Assembly (NCBI GenBank): GCA_026120185.1
Contig: JANUWF010001683.1
Coordinates: 4,534,001-4,598,000 of the forward strand
Length of the DNA stretch: 64,000 nucleotides
Reading direction: 5' to 3'
Source: Voacanga thouarsii
Taxonomy: Eukaryota > Streptophyta > Magnoliopsida > Gentianales > Apocynaceae
Part shown: piece by piece, positions 49,136-61,308 of the stretch
Position numbering within the stretch: position 1 is the stretch's first letter
Layout: each line of letters opens with the position of its first letter
Program-made: the position numbers and the translations under genes
The notes under the pieces: generated by a model
What the model was told of the DNA's origin: nothing
Seen by the model: only the letters and a program-made list of their open reading frames with translations
Databases searched by the model: none

Positions 49136-52042
49136 TGAAACACCCCACGACTACGTACCCTAAAAGGGCGGGGATGTCGCCCCGTCCCGTAGGACAAGGG
49201 GTCTTTAGAACGAGGTATAAAATATAAAGGCAATCTCCAAAGGAATCAACTTAGATAAATAAAGAAATACTCTTATTACATCAGGCTCAACTTGGAGCAA
49301 AACGAGATAAAACAAATATCGTTCAGAAGTATAAACAACAAAAGTCCCCTAGAACAGCATAGGAAAAATAGCCAAAGCCTCTACTGTCATGCCCCACTGC
49401 CTCAACACAATCTATCTCCAGAAAACATGATGTAAAATAATGTGAAAATAAATCTCAGTAAGTCCTGTGTGTGCACATGGTGTTTTGAATAGTACGTGTA
49501 TGCAAAGTGCAAAACATTTGTAGAAATAATTTGGCAAGTCATAAATAATCTCTTTTCGCAAGGAGTGGGTTTTTCTCATTGTCACACTTGGTACAAAATA
49601 AATCCTTCACTCAAATAAACAGTCATGTCACCACACGTTGGGCTCCATGAGAACAAAATGGCCAAGGCACCACACTTTGAGCACCTTGTCCGGACCAGAT
49701 TACCACACGTTGAGCGTTCTGATCAAGGTGAGTGTACAACCCACTGGGTGAGATACTCCTCCATCTCTACACCCAACAAAACCATCCGTGTGTCCATGCT
49801 GGGAATATAAATAATACCATACCAGGTACACATGCTAGCTCGGACTGGCCTGACCAACCAACACTGTAGCCTTTTCAAGCAGAGTTCATTTTCTGGAGGT
49901 GGCCTCCTGCCAGAAGACTTACGCTAGCCCTCCAAGACTAGTATTGTTAGCCTACCCTTATTGAGTACTCAACGAACATATCCGTCAATTCCTGATTCAC
50001 AATATTTCCAAACCATGGCTTCGTAAAACATGGTGTTATTTTTTTTTTTTAAGAGACTTCCAAAAATTTAAGGAAAAGAATAGTTTTCTTGATAAAATTA
50101 ATAGTTTGACAAAACTGTTTAAAGAATAAATATCCACGCTTACAACCCAAGCAAACATAGTTCAACAATAGTTTTACAAAGCTTCACAGCATAGACTTGC
50201 CATCACAACATTTAATAAAAGAGTTTATGCAAGGACTTACTTGATGCACCTCAGATAAACGTGATAAATTTACCACTTCCTTTCCTTAATTATCCTCCTG
50301 ATCTAAACCATATAATATCATGATCAGGGTCTCAATTAATTCAAACATGCTCTAATCTCATTTATTTTCACAACAATTCGCAATCCCCTATTTAATTCCA
50401 AATAAACTATTCAATCCCCAAAGATCATATACCATGACCACAAGCTCGTCTCGCTAATAAACACCATTAAACATTACTTTTGGCATCAAGGGTGGGTATT
50501 CCTTAACCTTTCAACAACCGGGTAATGAGGTCTCGATGCTCCTATGGTGATCGTCCCGAGTTCGCTTGAGAAGAAGAAAAAAGATACCTCCTTTGCTCCT
50601 CTTGACCGAAAATTAAGGAAGAAGATGAAATTTCAGCTTGTTGTACCTTTGATGCGGGCCGAATTCAAGAGGGATTAAGAGGAGAAAAGTGTTCTGAAAT
50701 TGCTCCCTAGGCTGGCCGAAATAATGCTCAAGAGATGGGTTGAGTGTGTTCAGGTTTTTGGCCAAAATAAGGAAGAGTTTGTGTGGGTGTTGATGACTGA
50801 AAAATCCTGTGCAAGCTGTGCAAAAATTCTGTGCAGGAGTTACAATTTCTGGACTGTTTTGGCTGCTGTTTTTGAAGAAATTCTAGAGGAGAAAAGTGTG
50901 GTTTTTAGGTGTTGGAATTTGTCTTAATCAACAAAGAGTTTTGGTAGGTTTTGGAGTGCAAAATTTCATGTGTTTTGGAGTGCGAAGCTGGACTAAAATT
51001 CTATGCATAAGTTGGGCGAAAATTCAGTGATTTTGTGTGAATAAAATTCTGGTTTTGTGCAGCTAAGGTAACCTAAATTGATGAGGGGTATTTACGTGTT
51101 TTGAGCTAGGGTTTGAAGAGTTGGATTGTGGCTAAAGATGCTGGAATTTTCGGACAGCTTGTGGTGACACAAAGCTGCCGAAATTCTGCTAGGATAGGGA
51201 AGAAAATCCTAGTTGAATTTGGATTGAATAAAATCTGGTTTTATCAAGGATTTGGATAAGATTTCCTCTAGTCCTAGAAGAGTTTGGATTGAGCTAAAAG
51301 TGCTCCAAGGTGGCGGAGAAAATCTGGGAAAATTTCCAGAATTTTCCAGCTTAAGGTTTTCGAAAATCCAAGAGAACAAAAGCTGAAAATAAAGCAAACT
51401 TTATCCTTATCTAAAATCCTTGAACTTAGGAGTTAAATATGGTGTCTCATTCCTATAAAAGTGACGTTTAAACCCAAAGAAGATATGTAAGACTTTAGTT
51501 AAAATATTTCTCTAAAACAATTAAATAAATAAAAGGATTATGGCTAAGATTCTTTAAGAGGTAAAATAAGATTTTTCCCTAATATATTCCCTAACTCTAA
51601 TATTCATCAAGAAGAGTTTTATACCACTTGAAATTCTTCAAAGTGGCACCTCACTAGGGGTTTTCGGCCAAGGAATGAAGAATATTAGAAAAGGAATTCA
51701 AAAGAAAGCTTAAAATTTTCAAAAGATAGGATTCAAACTCGGGTCACCAAAAGAAATCACTAACCTCCCCGCTATTCCAAAACAACTCCAATACCAATTT
51801 TTTCCACAATCAGTTCTCACCACCCTAATACTCATCCTTCCAAATCTTCGACCAAACCTCCTTTATCCAAATTTTTAACTGCACAACTATTTCACATCAA
51901 TTAATTCAAATGCAAGAGCAGCAGAAAAATTTATATGCATCCATGCAAATAAAATTATTCTAGCTACCACATAAAATGCAAGATGCTATGCAATGCATGA
52001 CTTTTCCCCATAGTTAAAGGTGGTTTTGGGCGGGGTATTACA
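49136..52042 (-). repeat. GyA 5' LTR (2907 bp, internal deletion)
   Basis: From TGAAACACC to GGTATTACA on the + strand. It lacks ~294 bp relative to the other LTR and the solo LTR at 12945. The deletion joins gatgaaat to ttcagcttg near 50630 at a 4-base shared aaat, so it happened in this copy. Confidence 0.92.
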
Positions 52043-54542
52043 CCCCTTTTGGGATTCGCCCGCTCAGTCAGACTCTAATGATTCTCTGTCATTTGGATGA
52101 ATGTTTGCCCTATTGTCACTTCAACAGTTGCTTCTGACCCTATTTCCAAATCTGTCTTACTCTCATTTCCCCGGTTGGGTGACTGCATTAGGGTCGTTTC
52201 TAGCCCTGGTATCAAAGGTTCTGCCTCCGGAACTCTTTTTGAGCAAGCATTGACGGTTAGATTTAAGTAAAAAGGAAAACATATACAAGTTTTGTATAAA
52301 GAATTGCATATAAATTTCTCTCAAACCTTCGAGTACTCTGGTATTCTTATTTGCATAAATATGAAATGAAAGCAGAAAACAGAAAGGAAATCTTTAACAT
52401 AGAAGTTCATGGAAAGTAGTAAATAAAACATCTTAATGATAACAGTCTTTAGCCTCCCTAGTCCTCATCGGAGTCTTCAAAGTCGCCCTCATAAAACCAT
52501 TCCCCAGAATTTTTAGTGAAATCTATCTCAGCCCTATTTGCAAACCCATCCAGTAGCTCCTTCCTGGATTGCCTAGAACTCTTCTCTGTCTGAACCTGGT
52601 TGGGTGGAAGTATGATGGATGGTCTACATGAATATTCCTAATCTATCTCCCCCGGATCATCACTATCAACTGATAAGTTAACTACGGGACTAGGAGGATG
52701 GGGAACATATTCCATATCGATCTCCTCATCTTCACTGTCAGAAACTAAGTCGATCATAGGCATCAGGGGTGGCTCATTGATCGGGACCTCATCGTCACTG
52801 TTGTCATCCAAGGGAAAAATTGGCTGCAGTGCAGGCTGAGGTGCATATTAAGGCACTGGTAGGTCTTTTGGGGAGATAGGGATGGGAAGATGCCATTGCT
52901 GCCCTTTCCTTGCGGTTCTAGACATTCTTACCATCCTACAACATAAACATGACAGGTAAGATAAAAGATCTTAACTTAATAAAATAGAACATACACTATC
53001 AATATTTGCCTAACCTAAGGCACTGATACCACTTGTAACACCCCGATACCAACGCTCAACAGGACCAGGGATATCACCCCATCCAAATGACAAGGGGTCT
53101 TTATAAGAAGGTCGCACAAATGAAAATAAAATAATACTTTAAAGTAAAAGTTATTACAACCCAAAATTTCATGAACAAATCCAAAATAAATTGTCCACTA
53201 TCATCTTTCAAAGCAACATATAAAATAAACAACATAGAGCTTTCCAAGCAGACAACAAATCTAGCTACTCATTTCCACAGTAGGACCGACTTGAAAACAT
53301 GGCATAAAAGGTGATGAGATAAAAATCTCCGTAAGCCCCTTTTATTTTATATGTTTTAGGTAAAACAGTTCAGGTTTGCAATTTGTAAAAATTGTATAGA
53401 AGAAAGTACTGCGAAGCGATAAATAAGGATTAAAATAAAGAGTGGTGTTTTGCTTTCCAAACCAAACTTGTGCACAATAAATACAACCACTCAAATGGGT
53501 AGCCATGGGTGACCACACTTTGGGCCCCGTGACCATATAACGGTCAGAATGGCACACTTTGTACAGACTGACAAAAAGGTAGGTGATCAGCCTACAGGTA
53601 AGATACTTCTCATTCTCTACACCCAAACATACCGGTTATCCACTCCAGAAACACACAGTCCACATGACTGAAACTAACTAGCTGGAACCGACATGACTAA
53701 GTAGTACTATCGCATCTCTAAGTTGAGTTCATCTTTTCGCTTTTCCACTATCTACTGAGGGATATACTAAACACTGAATGCTCCCACAAAATTGGCCCAT
53801 GTCCAATCTTGATCAATCATCTCCCAATCGTCCTGAACCCATTGCCACTATGCCCGAGCTGAGCCCCTCAATCGTAAAGTAGCAAACTTCTGCATTCCCT
53901 TTACAGTGTACAGAAGCGTAGCGAATATGTCTTTCATATGCTCTACCCATTGCTCAGATTTCTGATCCTGCTCAGTTTCTCCCAAGAAGATAGGCGGTTG
54001 AAATTTTTAAAACCGCTCCAAAGGTTCGTTCTCTTCCTTGGGATTCCTCTGCTCAGTCAGAGTCTGATGATTCTCTCTCATCTGGCTGAATGCTTGCCCC
54101 ATCTCCAAATCTGGCTCACTCTAATTTCCCTGGTTAGGTGACTGTATTGGGGTACTTTCCACCTCTGGTATCATAGGTTCTACCTCCGGAACTCTTCTGC
54201 CTAATGTGGCTACACAGCGCTTGGGTGCCATTCTAAACCATACCCAAATGATGAGTTTATGCATTCAATGTTTACAACATTTTGAGCATGCATTCATAGT
54301 TAGATTTATGTAAAAGGAAAACAGATGTATGTTTTGTATAAAGAATTGCATATAAATTTCTCTCAAACATTCGAGTACTCAAGTATTCTTATTTGCATAA
54401 ATGGGAAATGAAAGTAGTAAACAGAAAGTAAATCCTCAACATAGAAGTTCATGGAAAACAATAAATAAAAATCCTAATCATAATAGTCTTTAGCCTCTTT
54501 TGTGCTCATTGGAGTCTTCAAAGTCGACCTCTGATAACCATC

Positions 54543-57500
54543 AGAATTCAAGAATTTCAAAATCAAATCCATAATAAAATTATCCACTCTCAACTCACCA
54601 AAGTATTACGCAAATTAAACATCTGAAAAATCTTCCAAGGCAGGCAATATCTAGCTACTCATCCCTACAACAAGATTAACCTGAAATCTTGCCAAAAAGG
54701 GTGATGAGGCAAAAATCTCAGTAAGTCCGTGTATGCTTTGAGTGTCCATTGAAAACAGTTCATGAATGTAAGGTATAAATCTTTATAAGAGAAATACTGG
54801 CAAGCAATAAACATTAATCAAAATTAAGAGTGGTGTTTTGGCTTTTCCAACCATACATAATTAATAAAATCAACCACTTAAAAGAAATGATCATGGGTTA
54901 CCACACGTTGGGCCCCATAACCGGTCAGAATGCCGACACTTTGTGTAGACTGACAAAAGGTAGGTGATCAGCCTACTGGGCAAGATACTCATCCTTCTCT
55001 ATACCCAAACAACAACCAGTTATTCATTCCAGCAACACACAGTCACTTGACTGAAAAAAAAAAAGAACTGCTTTCTTGGACTGGCACGACTTACTGGACT
55101 GACATTCTATCTGGGGAGGACTTGCCCCTCAGAGGTGGCCACCTACTGAGAGACTCACCCTAACCCTTCAAAGACTAGTCCTAGCAGTCTACCCTTATTG
55201 AGTACTCAACATAACTTACCCCACTTGGGGAAAAAGGAACAAAACATAGTTCCACTTGAAAATGGCAATTAAGGGTTTCCAAAGTCTTTGTCAAAACCAG
55301 TTTTAGATAAAGTTTTGAGTTTGAGTAAATCTAATTATTGATTCTCAAATAATTTGTTTGACGAAAATAAGACAGGAAACAATCCTCAATTACCTTTACA
55401 GAAATGAGTGTCCATGCACTCTACATTTGGCTTGCCGTAATAAATATTTTGCATCAAATAGGTTTTATGCAGGCACTTACCTGATCCTTAGCTTGAGATA
55501 AAATAAAGGTCTTCAACAGCTGACCTAACCCCGCCTGGGGTAAATACAAGCCATAATTAATCCCAAGCTAAAATCTACTTTCAAAAATAAAGCTAGCTTA
55601 ACTCACTACTACCATGATCCTAGTGTCCCAAGCTTTAAAGACAAATAATAATTAAAAATGGTTTATAAGCTAAGTCTAATTTGATATTTAAAATAATTAT
55701 TGTTTCAGAAAATAGGTACTAAAAAGTTGAAAGTTTAAATCTTGCTAAGAATAATTTAGAGTTTATTTGATGAAGAGTCCCAGGTGGTATTAGGTAAGAT
55801 AATGATTTATTAATAATTAATTGTTTGAAAATAATTGATAACTAAAATTAGTTGAAAAAAAATTTTAATGGGTCTTGATTGAAAGATACTAAATAAATTT
55901 TAATAGGTTTTGATTAAAATATAATAAATTTAATGATATTTATCAATATAAGACTTACAAAATTAATATTTTACTTATTATGATTATTTATATAAAATGC
56001 TCTATTTGATATTATTATTATATATAATATCTATATATTTTATTTCTTGAAATAAAAGCTATCATTTATTTGACTAAAATATCCTTATTATATATAATAA
56101 TCCAAGTCTACCTTACTAGCAAAAATTATAATATTAAATATTTTATTGATGAAATAAACTTACCTTAGGGACAACTAGATCATGATCATATTTCTATTGC
56201 TAACCGTAATCATGAACATATACTCCACTTCAATTCATCAACTCATCCAAATCATGAATAAAAACATAGATCTAAATTTACCAAGGCATGATCTAACCTC
56301 TACTAGCATAAACATAATCACGGCTTTAACAATCATACATGAATATAAATCCTATTCACCATAGATGACATAATCTCTAACATACTTGATCGCAAATACT
56401 ACTTATGACATGGAGACATGCATTAAACCCTAAAAACACCATACAATCAGCTAAGATAACCAACTCATGCATAAATCCCATCTCCATCATATACACAAAT
56501 TTATTCATGCTTCAATCTCAACTCATCACAACAATACATGCTCAAATCCTATTCATAATCCATCTCCTAACAATATCACCCTAGAGACATGAATCTAGAA
56601 TTAAAAAGAAGGGTTGAAAAGGCTTACTTGATTGGTGAGTACCTTGAAGGAGTTTTGAATGGATCTCGACTCCTAGGTGACTAAATCCGTCCAAGGGAGA
56701 TGTAGAAAGCATGGCCATTCTTGAAGAATTCATTCGGCCAAGAGGGAGAAGGTATTCGACCAAGAGAGAGAGAGAGAAAAGAGAAGAAGAGAGTCCATTA
56801 GCATCTTTGTTCATATATATATTCATTAGGGATCAAAGATTAGTGAAGATGAAGTTGCTAGAACAAACTTACCTTGAAGGTGTTCTTGAGCCTTCACAAA
56901 AATACTGAATTTTTTATCCAAATGAGAGAGTTAGATTTTGGAGTTTGATGTTAAAAGTGGTATGGATGGATTCATGGTAGTGAGTAGATGAATTTTGGAA
57001 TTTTTTTGAAGAAGATTGAAGTGGTTTAGAGAGGTATTAGGTGAGAGAAGTGAGTAGGTGTTCTTGGTGTTCTATGTGTGCTTGAAGAGAATGGAGGGAT
57101 TTTGGTTTGAAGCTGCCGAAATTCTATGTGTGTGCAATGGCCGAATTAGTTGGGTAGTTTAGGTAGATGATTTTTTTGGTTTGAAAGGAAAAGGAAAGGT
57201 TGGTTGTTGAAATCCTGAAAAAATATTTTTGGGAATCAAATTTGGGAACAAAATATAGCAAGAATATCTTTGATCAATGGAGAGCTTTTTGGAGCTTTAA
57301 CGACCGACTGATTGCGCAGTGATTTAGCTGGATGAAAGCTGGTTGAAGAAGGCTAATGGTGGCCGAAAAAAGGGGGTACAATGGTGAAGGAAAGGTCTGG
57401 TTGTTTAAGGGTTATTCTATGGAAGTTTTCTAAATTAGGATTGTTGGAATTTTGGTATCCAATCAAAGCATGATTGGAGTAATTTATTGGAAATATTTTA

Positions 57501-58714
57501 GGGCAGCCATGACTGGTTTTCATGCAGAAGCTTGGGGAAGACAATGGGGTTCAGTTAATGGCTATTCAAGAGAGGTTTGTGCAGAAAAAGAATGAAGTTT
57601 CGGCCAGGGCTGGAATAGGAAACAAAGCTGGATAGAAAATCCTGTACAGATTTCGCAAGTGCTGGAATTTTTCTGGGTAGCTTTTGCTGCCATTTTTCAG
57701 TCAGATTGCAGAGAGTTTGAAGGGCATTCAGAAGTCCTTCAAGGCTGGTTTTCCAGCCTTCTTCATGGAGGAAAAAGTGGCTAAGGAGTTGGGAGAAAAC
57801 AGCTTGGTTCAAGCTCATACATGCTGTGATTTTGCCTAGAAAATTTTCTAATTTTGCACAACATTTGTGCAGTCCGAAACTGGCTAGTAAATTTCAGATT
57901 TCAAGCTGGTCAAAAGGGCCATTTCCTAGTAGCATTTGGGAGGGAATAATGGCTGAGAATTTTAACACGTTGCATGCAGAAGAAGCTAGAAAAATTTCAG
58001 ATCATTATATGAAGGAACTGTGCATAGCTAGAGTGAAGATTTGAAGGTTCACTAGGGGAATTAATTCTCTTGGAACCTTCCCCATCTCTTCCACATTTTT
58101 AGACCATAAGATGTCTTTCCCTTAAAAATTTTGAACCTTCAAAGCCACAGTACTTTATTGAATTTTCTGGAATGAAATTGGCTAGAACAAATTGACTAAC
58201 CTAATCAATTGAGAAGTAGGAAAAATTAAGGATCAAGAAGGGATGAATTCACATAGGAATTTTTGTAGAGTACAAGAATAGGATTAGGGTACTCCTATCA
58301 TGTCTCTTCTAGGATAACACCTCTACTCTACTCTAAAGCACCTAAGGCAAAAAATACAACCTTCCCAAGCAAAAATAAAATTTAATCATGCTAAAGCTCC
58401 AATGATGGAATTCGAACCCAAGACCTCAAGAATTAATTCCAAAGCTCTAACCACTAAATCACAACGACTTTTGTTCTTAGTTTCCCTCTAAAATATTTTT
58501 CCTATTTAATCCTCAAGCTATCTCCCTATTTTAACCTCGAGCAAAAATTACCATTTTGCCCTTCTTACTCAATGAACATATTTAAGCCCTCGAGACTATA
58601 ACAAACAAATCCAAAGCATACAAAATCATATAAAAATATATTTCAAAATCTAATAAAATATGATATGCATCCCAACCCCCTTACTCTAATGTTGGTTTTG
58701 ACTCGGGTTTCACA
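54543..58714 (-). mobile_element. GyB LTR inserted in the array (4172 bp, one end missing)
   Basis: The U3 start is preserved: in minus sense TGTGAAACCCGAG from 58714. The U5 end lacks about 130 bp: at 54543 it begins agaattcaagaatttc, equivalent to about 17150 of the other GyB copy rather than to TGTAACACC. The unit itself also contains agaattc at the insertion point, so the loss probably ran between these short matches. This copy shows that the full GyB LTR is about 4.3 kb. It contains no recognisable gene. Confidence 0.85.
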
Positions 58715-59147
58715 CCCCAGAATTCTTAGTGAAGGCTATCCCAGCCCTACTTGCAAACCCATCCATTGGCTTTTTCCCGGGTTGCCTAGAACTCTCGCCA
58801 GTCTCGACCTGGTTACGTGGAGGTATGAAGGATGGTCTAGGTGAAGATTCATAATTTATCTCCCCCGGATCATCACTATCAACTGATAAGTCAACTATAG
58901 GACTAGGAGGGTGGGGAACATATTCCATATCAATCTCCTCATCTTCACTGTCAGAAACCAAGTTTATCACAGGTATTAGGGGTGGCTCATTGATCGGGAC
59001 CTCATCGTCACTGCTATCATCCAAGGGAATAATTGGCTGCAGTGCAGGCTGAGGTGCAGGCTGAGGCACTGGTAGGTCTTCTGGGTAGATAGGGATGGGA
59101 GGATGCCATTGCTGCCCTTTCCTTGCGGTTCTAAACATTTTAACCAT
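58715..59147 (-). pseudogene. Acidic pre-gag ORF, best array copy (unit U6)
   Basis: From ATG 59147 the frame stays open for 144 codons until the inserted GyB LTR: MVKMFRTARKGQQW, then IPIYPEDLPVPQPAPQPA, then the acidic core LDDSSDDEVPINEPPLIPVI, DSEDEEIDMEYVPHPPSP, DSDDPGEINYESS and a Ser/Gly stretch GESSRQPGKKPMDGF. In other units the frame then continues to GWLSEADFEDSD before a stop, about 160 codons in all. The composition (Pro, Asp, Glu, Ser) suggests a disordered protein. I know no homologue outside these elements. Confidence 0.6.
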
Positions 59148-59246
59148 CCTACAGCATAAACAAGACAGGTTAGATAAAAGATCTGAACTTAATAAAATAG
59201 AACATACACTATCAATATTTTCCTAAACCAAGGCTCTGATACCACT

Positions 59247-61308
59247 TGTAACACCCCGCTACCTATGCCCAACAGGGGCCGGGGATGTCGCCCCATCTAA
59301 AGGACAATGGGTCTTTATAACAATGTCACACAAATGAAAATTAAACAATACTTTAAAGTTAAACTTATTACAACCCAAAATTTCATGAACAAATCCAAAA
59401 TAAATTGTCCACTATGATATCTCAAAACAACATATAAAATAAATAACATAGAGTCTTCCAAGCAGGCAACAAATCTAGCTACTTATTTCCACAGCAGGAC
59501 CGACTTGAAAACACGGCATAAAAGGTTATGAGATAAAAATCTTAGTAATCCCCTTTTGCTTTGAGTGTTTTAGGAAAAACAGTTGAGGTATGTAAGTTGT
59601 AAAAATTGTAGAGAAGAAAAAGCTACCAAGCAATAAAGAAGGATTAAAATAAAGAGTGGTGTTTTGCTTTTCAAACCAAACTTGTGCATAATAAATACAA
59701 CCACTCAAATGGGTAGCCATGGGTGACCACACGTTGGGCCCCATGACCATATAACGGTAAGAATGCCACACTTTGTGCAGACTAACAAAAAGTTAGGTGA
59801 TCGGCCTACCGAATAAGATACTTCTCATTTTCTATACCAAAACATACCGATTGTCCACTCTAGAAACACACAGTCCACTTAACTGAAACATTCTAGCTAT
59901 GACCGACATGACTAAGTAGTACTGTCGCTTCTCTAAGTCGAGGTCATCTTCCTGCTTCTCCACAATCCACTGAGGGATATACTCAACTCTAAATGCTCCC
60001 ACAAAATTGGCCATGTCCAGTCTTGATGAATCATCTCCCAGTCGTCCTGAACCCATTGCCACTATGCTCGAGCTGAGCCCCTCAATCAGAATGCAGCAAA
60101 CTTCAGCATTCGCTCCGCAGTGTACAAAAGCGTAGTGAATATGTTTTCCATCTTCTCTATCGATTGCTCAGATTTCTGATACTGCTCAGCTTCTCCCAAG
60201 AAGATAGGCAGTTGAAATTTTTAAAATTTCTCCAAAGCTTCATTCTGCCCGTTAGGATTTTCTCCGCATAGTCAGAGTCTGGTGATTCTCTGCCTTCTAG
60301 ATAAATGCTTGCCCCAATGTCACTTCAACAATTACTTATGACCCCATTTCCAAATATGGCTCACTCTCATTTCCCCGGTTGGGTGACTGCTTTGGGATCG
60401 TTTCCACCTCCGGTATCATAGGTTCTGCCTCCGGAACTCTTCTGCCTGATGGAGCTACACAGCGCTTGGGTGCCATTCTAAACCATACCCAAATTATAAG
60501 TTTATGCATTCAATGTTTAAAACATGTTGAGCATGCATTCACAGTTAGATTTAAGGAAAAGTCAAACAGATCCAAGTTTTGTATATAGAATTGTATATAA
60601 ATTTCTCTCAAACATTCAAGTACTCAAGTATTCTTATTTGCATAATAGTGAAATGAAAGTAGTAAACAAAAAGGAAATCCTTAACTTAAAAGTTTATGGA
60701 AAACAGTAAATAAAACATCTTAATCATAGCAGTCTTTATCCTCCCTAGTGTTCATCGGAGTCTTCAAAGTAGGCCTTGGATAACCATCCCGCAGAATTCT
60801 TAGTGTAGTCTATCCCAGCCCCACTTGCAAACCCATCTATTAGCTCTTTCCCGGGTTGCCAAGGACTTTCCTTAGTCTCAACCTGGTTGGGTGGAGGTAT
60901 AAAGGAAGGTCTAGGTGAAGATTCCTAATCTTTCTCCCCCAGATCATCACTTTCAACTAATAAGTCAGCTACGGGACTAGGAGGGTGGGGAACCTACTCC
61001 ATATCAATCTCCACATCTTCACTATCCGAAAACAAGTCTATCATAGGTATTACGGGTGCCTTATTTATCGGGACCTCATCGTCACTGCTATCATCCAAGG
61101 CAATAATTGGCTGCAGTGCAGATTGAGGCACTGGAAGGTCTTCGGGGTAGATAGGGATGGAAGGATGCCATTGCTACCCTTTCCTTGTGATTCTAAACAT
61201 TCTAACCATCATACAATATAAACACGAAAAGTTAGATAAAAGATATAAACTTAATAAAATAGAACATACACTATCAATATTTGCCTAAACCAAGGATAGG
61301 GTACCACT
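59247..61308 (-). repeat. Array unit U7
   Basis: Uninterrupted unit of 2062 bp. The junction is near 59936-59950, where the gag frame (AFRVEYIPQWIVEKQED) runs straight into LTR-encoded residues. The gag ATG is at 60474-60476, and the acidic ORF ATG at 61207-61209 with its stop at 60745-60747. The primer site at 61294-61308 is degraded (ggatagggtaccact). Confidence 0.9.

Larger units (their letters stand above)
40135..52042 (-). mobile_element. Complete, inactive Ty3/gypsy chromovirus (GyA, Tekay-like, 11.9 kb)
   Basis: In minus sense it has a 5' LTR (49136-52042), primer site, leader with acidic ORF, gag-pol (47953-43370), polypurine tract and 3' LTR (40135-43335). The order is protease-RT-RNase H-integrase with a C-terminal chromodomain; long LTRs and an initiator-Met primer site fit the Tekay/Del lineage of chromoviruses. 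The flanks are tccc on the left and cccc on the right, an imperfect 4-5 bp duplication in a C-rich target. It sits in the same orientation as the array. Confidence 0.95.
39129..53033 (-). repeat. Array unit U5 (split by GyA chromovirus)
   Basis: Contains an LTR part from 39129, a junction near 39820-39833, gag to 40134, the GyA element, then gag from 52043. A small deletion (near 52238) removed the gag start. The acidic ORF ATG is at 52932-52934 with its stop at 52458-52460, and the primer site is at 53019-53033. It shares private variants with U4. Net length is about 1993 bp. Confidence 0.88.
53034..59246 (-). repeat. Array unit U6 (split by GyB LTR)
   Basis: Contains an LTR part from 53034, a junction near 53720-53735, and a gag ATG at 54229-54231. 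The leader runs to 54542, is interrupted by a GyB LTR, and resumes at 58715. The acidic ORF ATG is at 59145-59147 and the primer site at 59232-59246. Net length is about 2041 bp. Confidence 0.88.
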
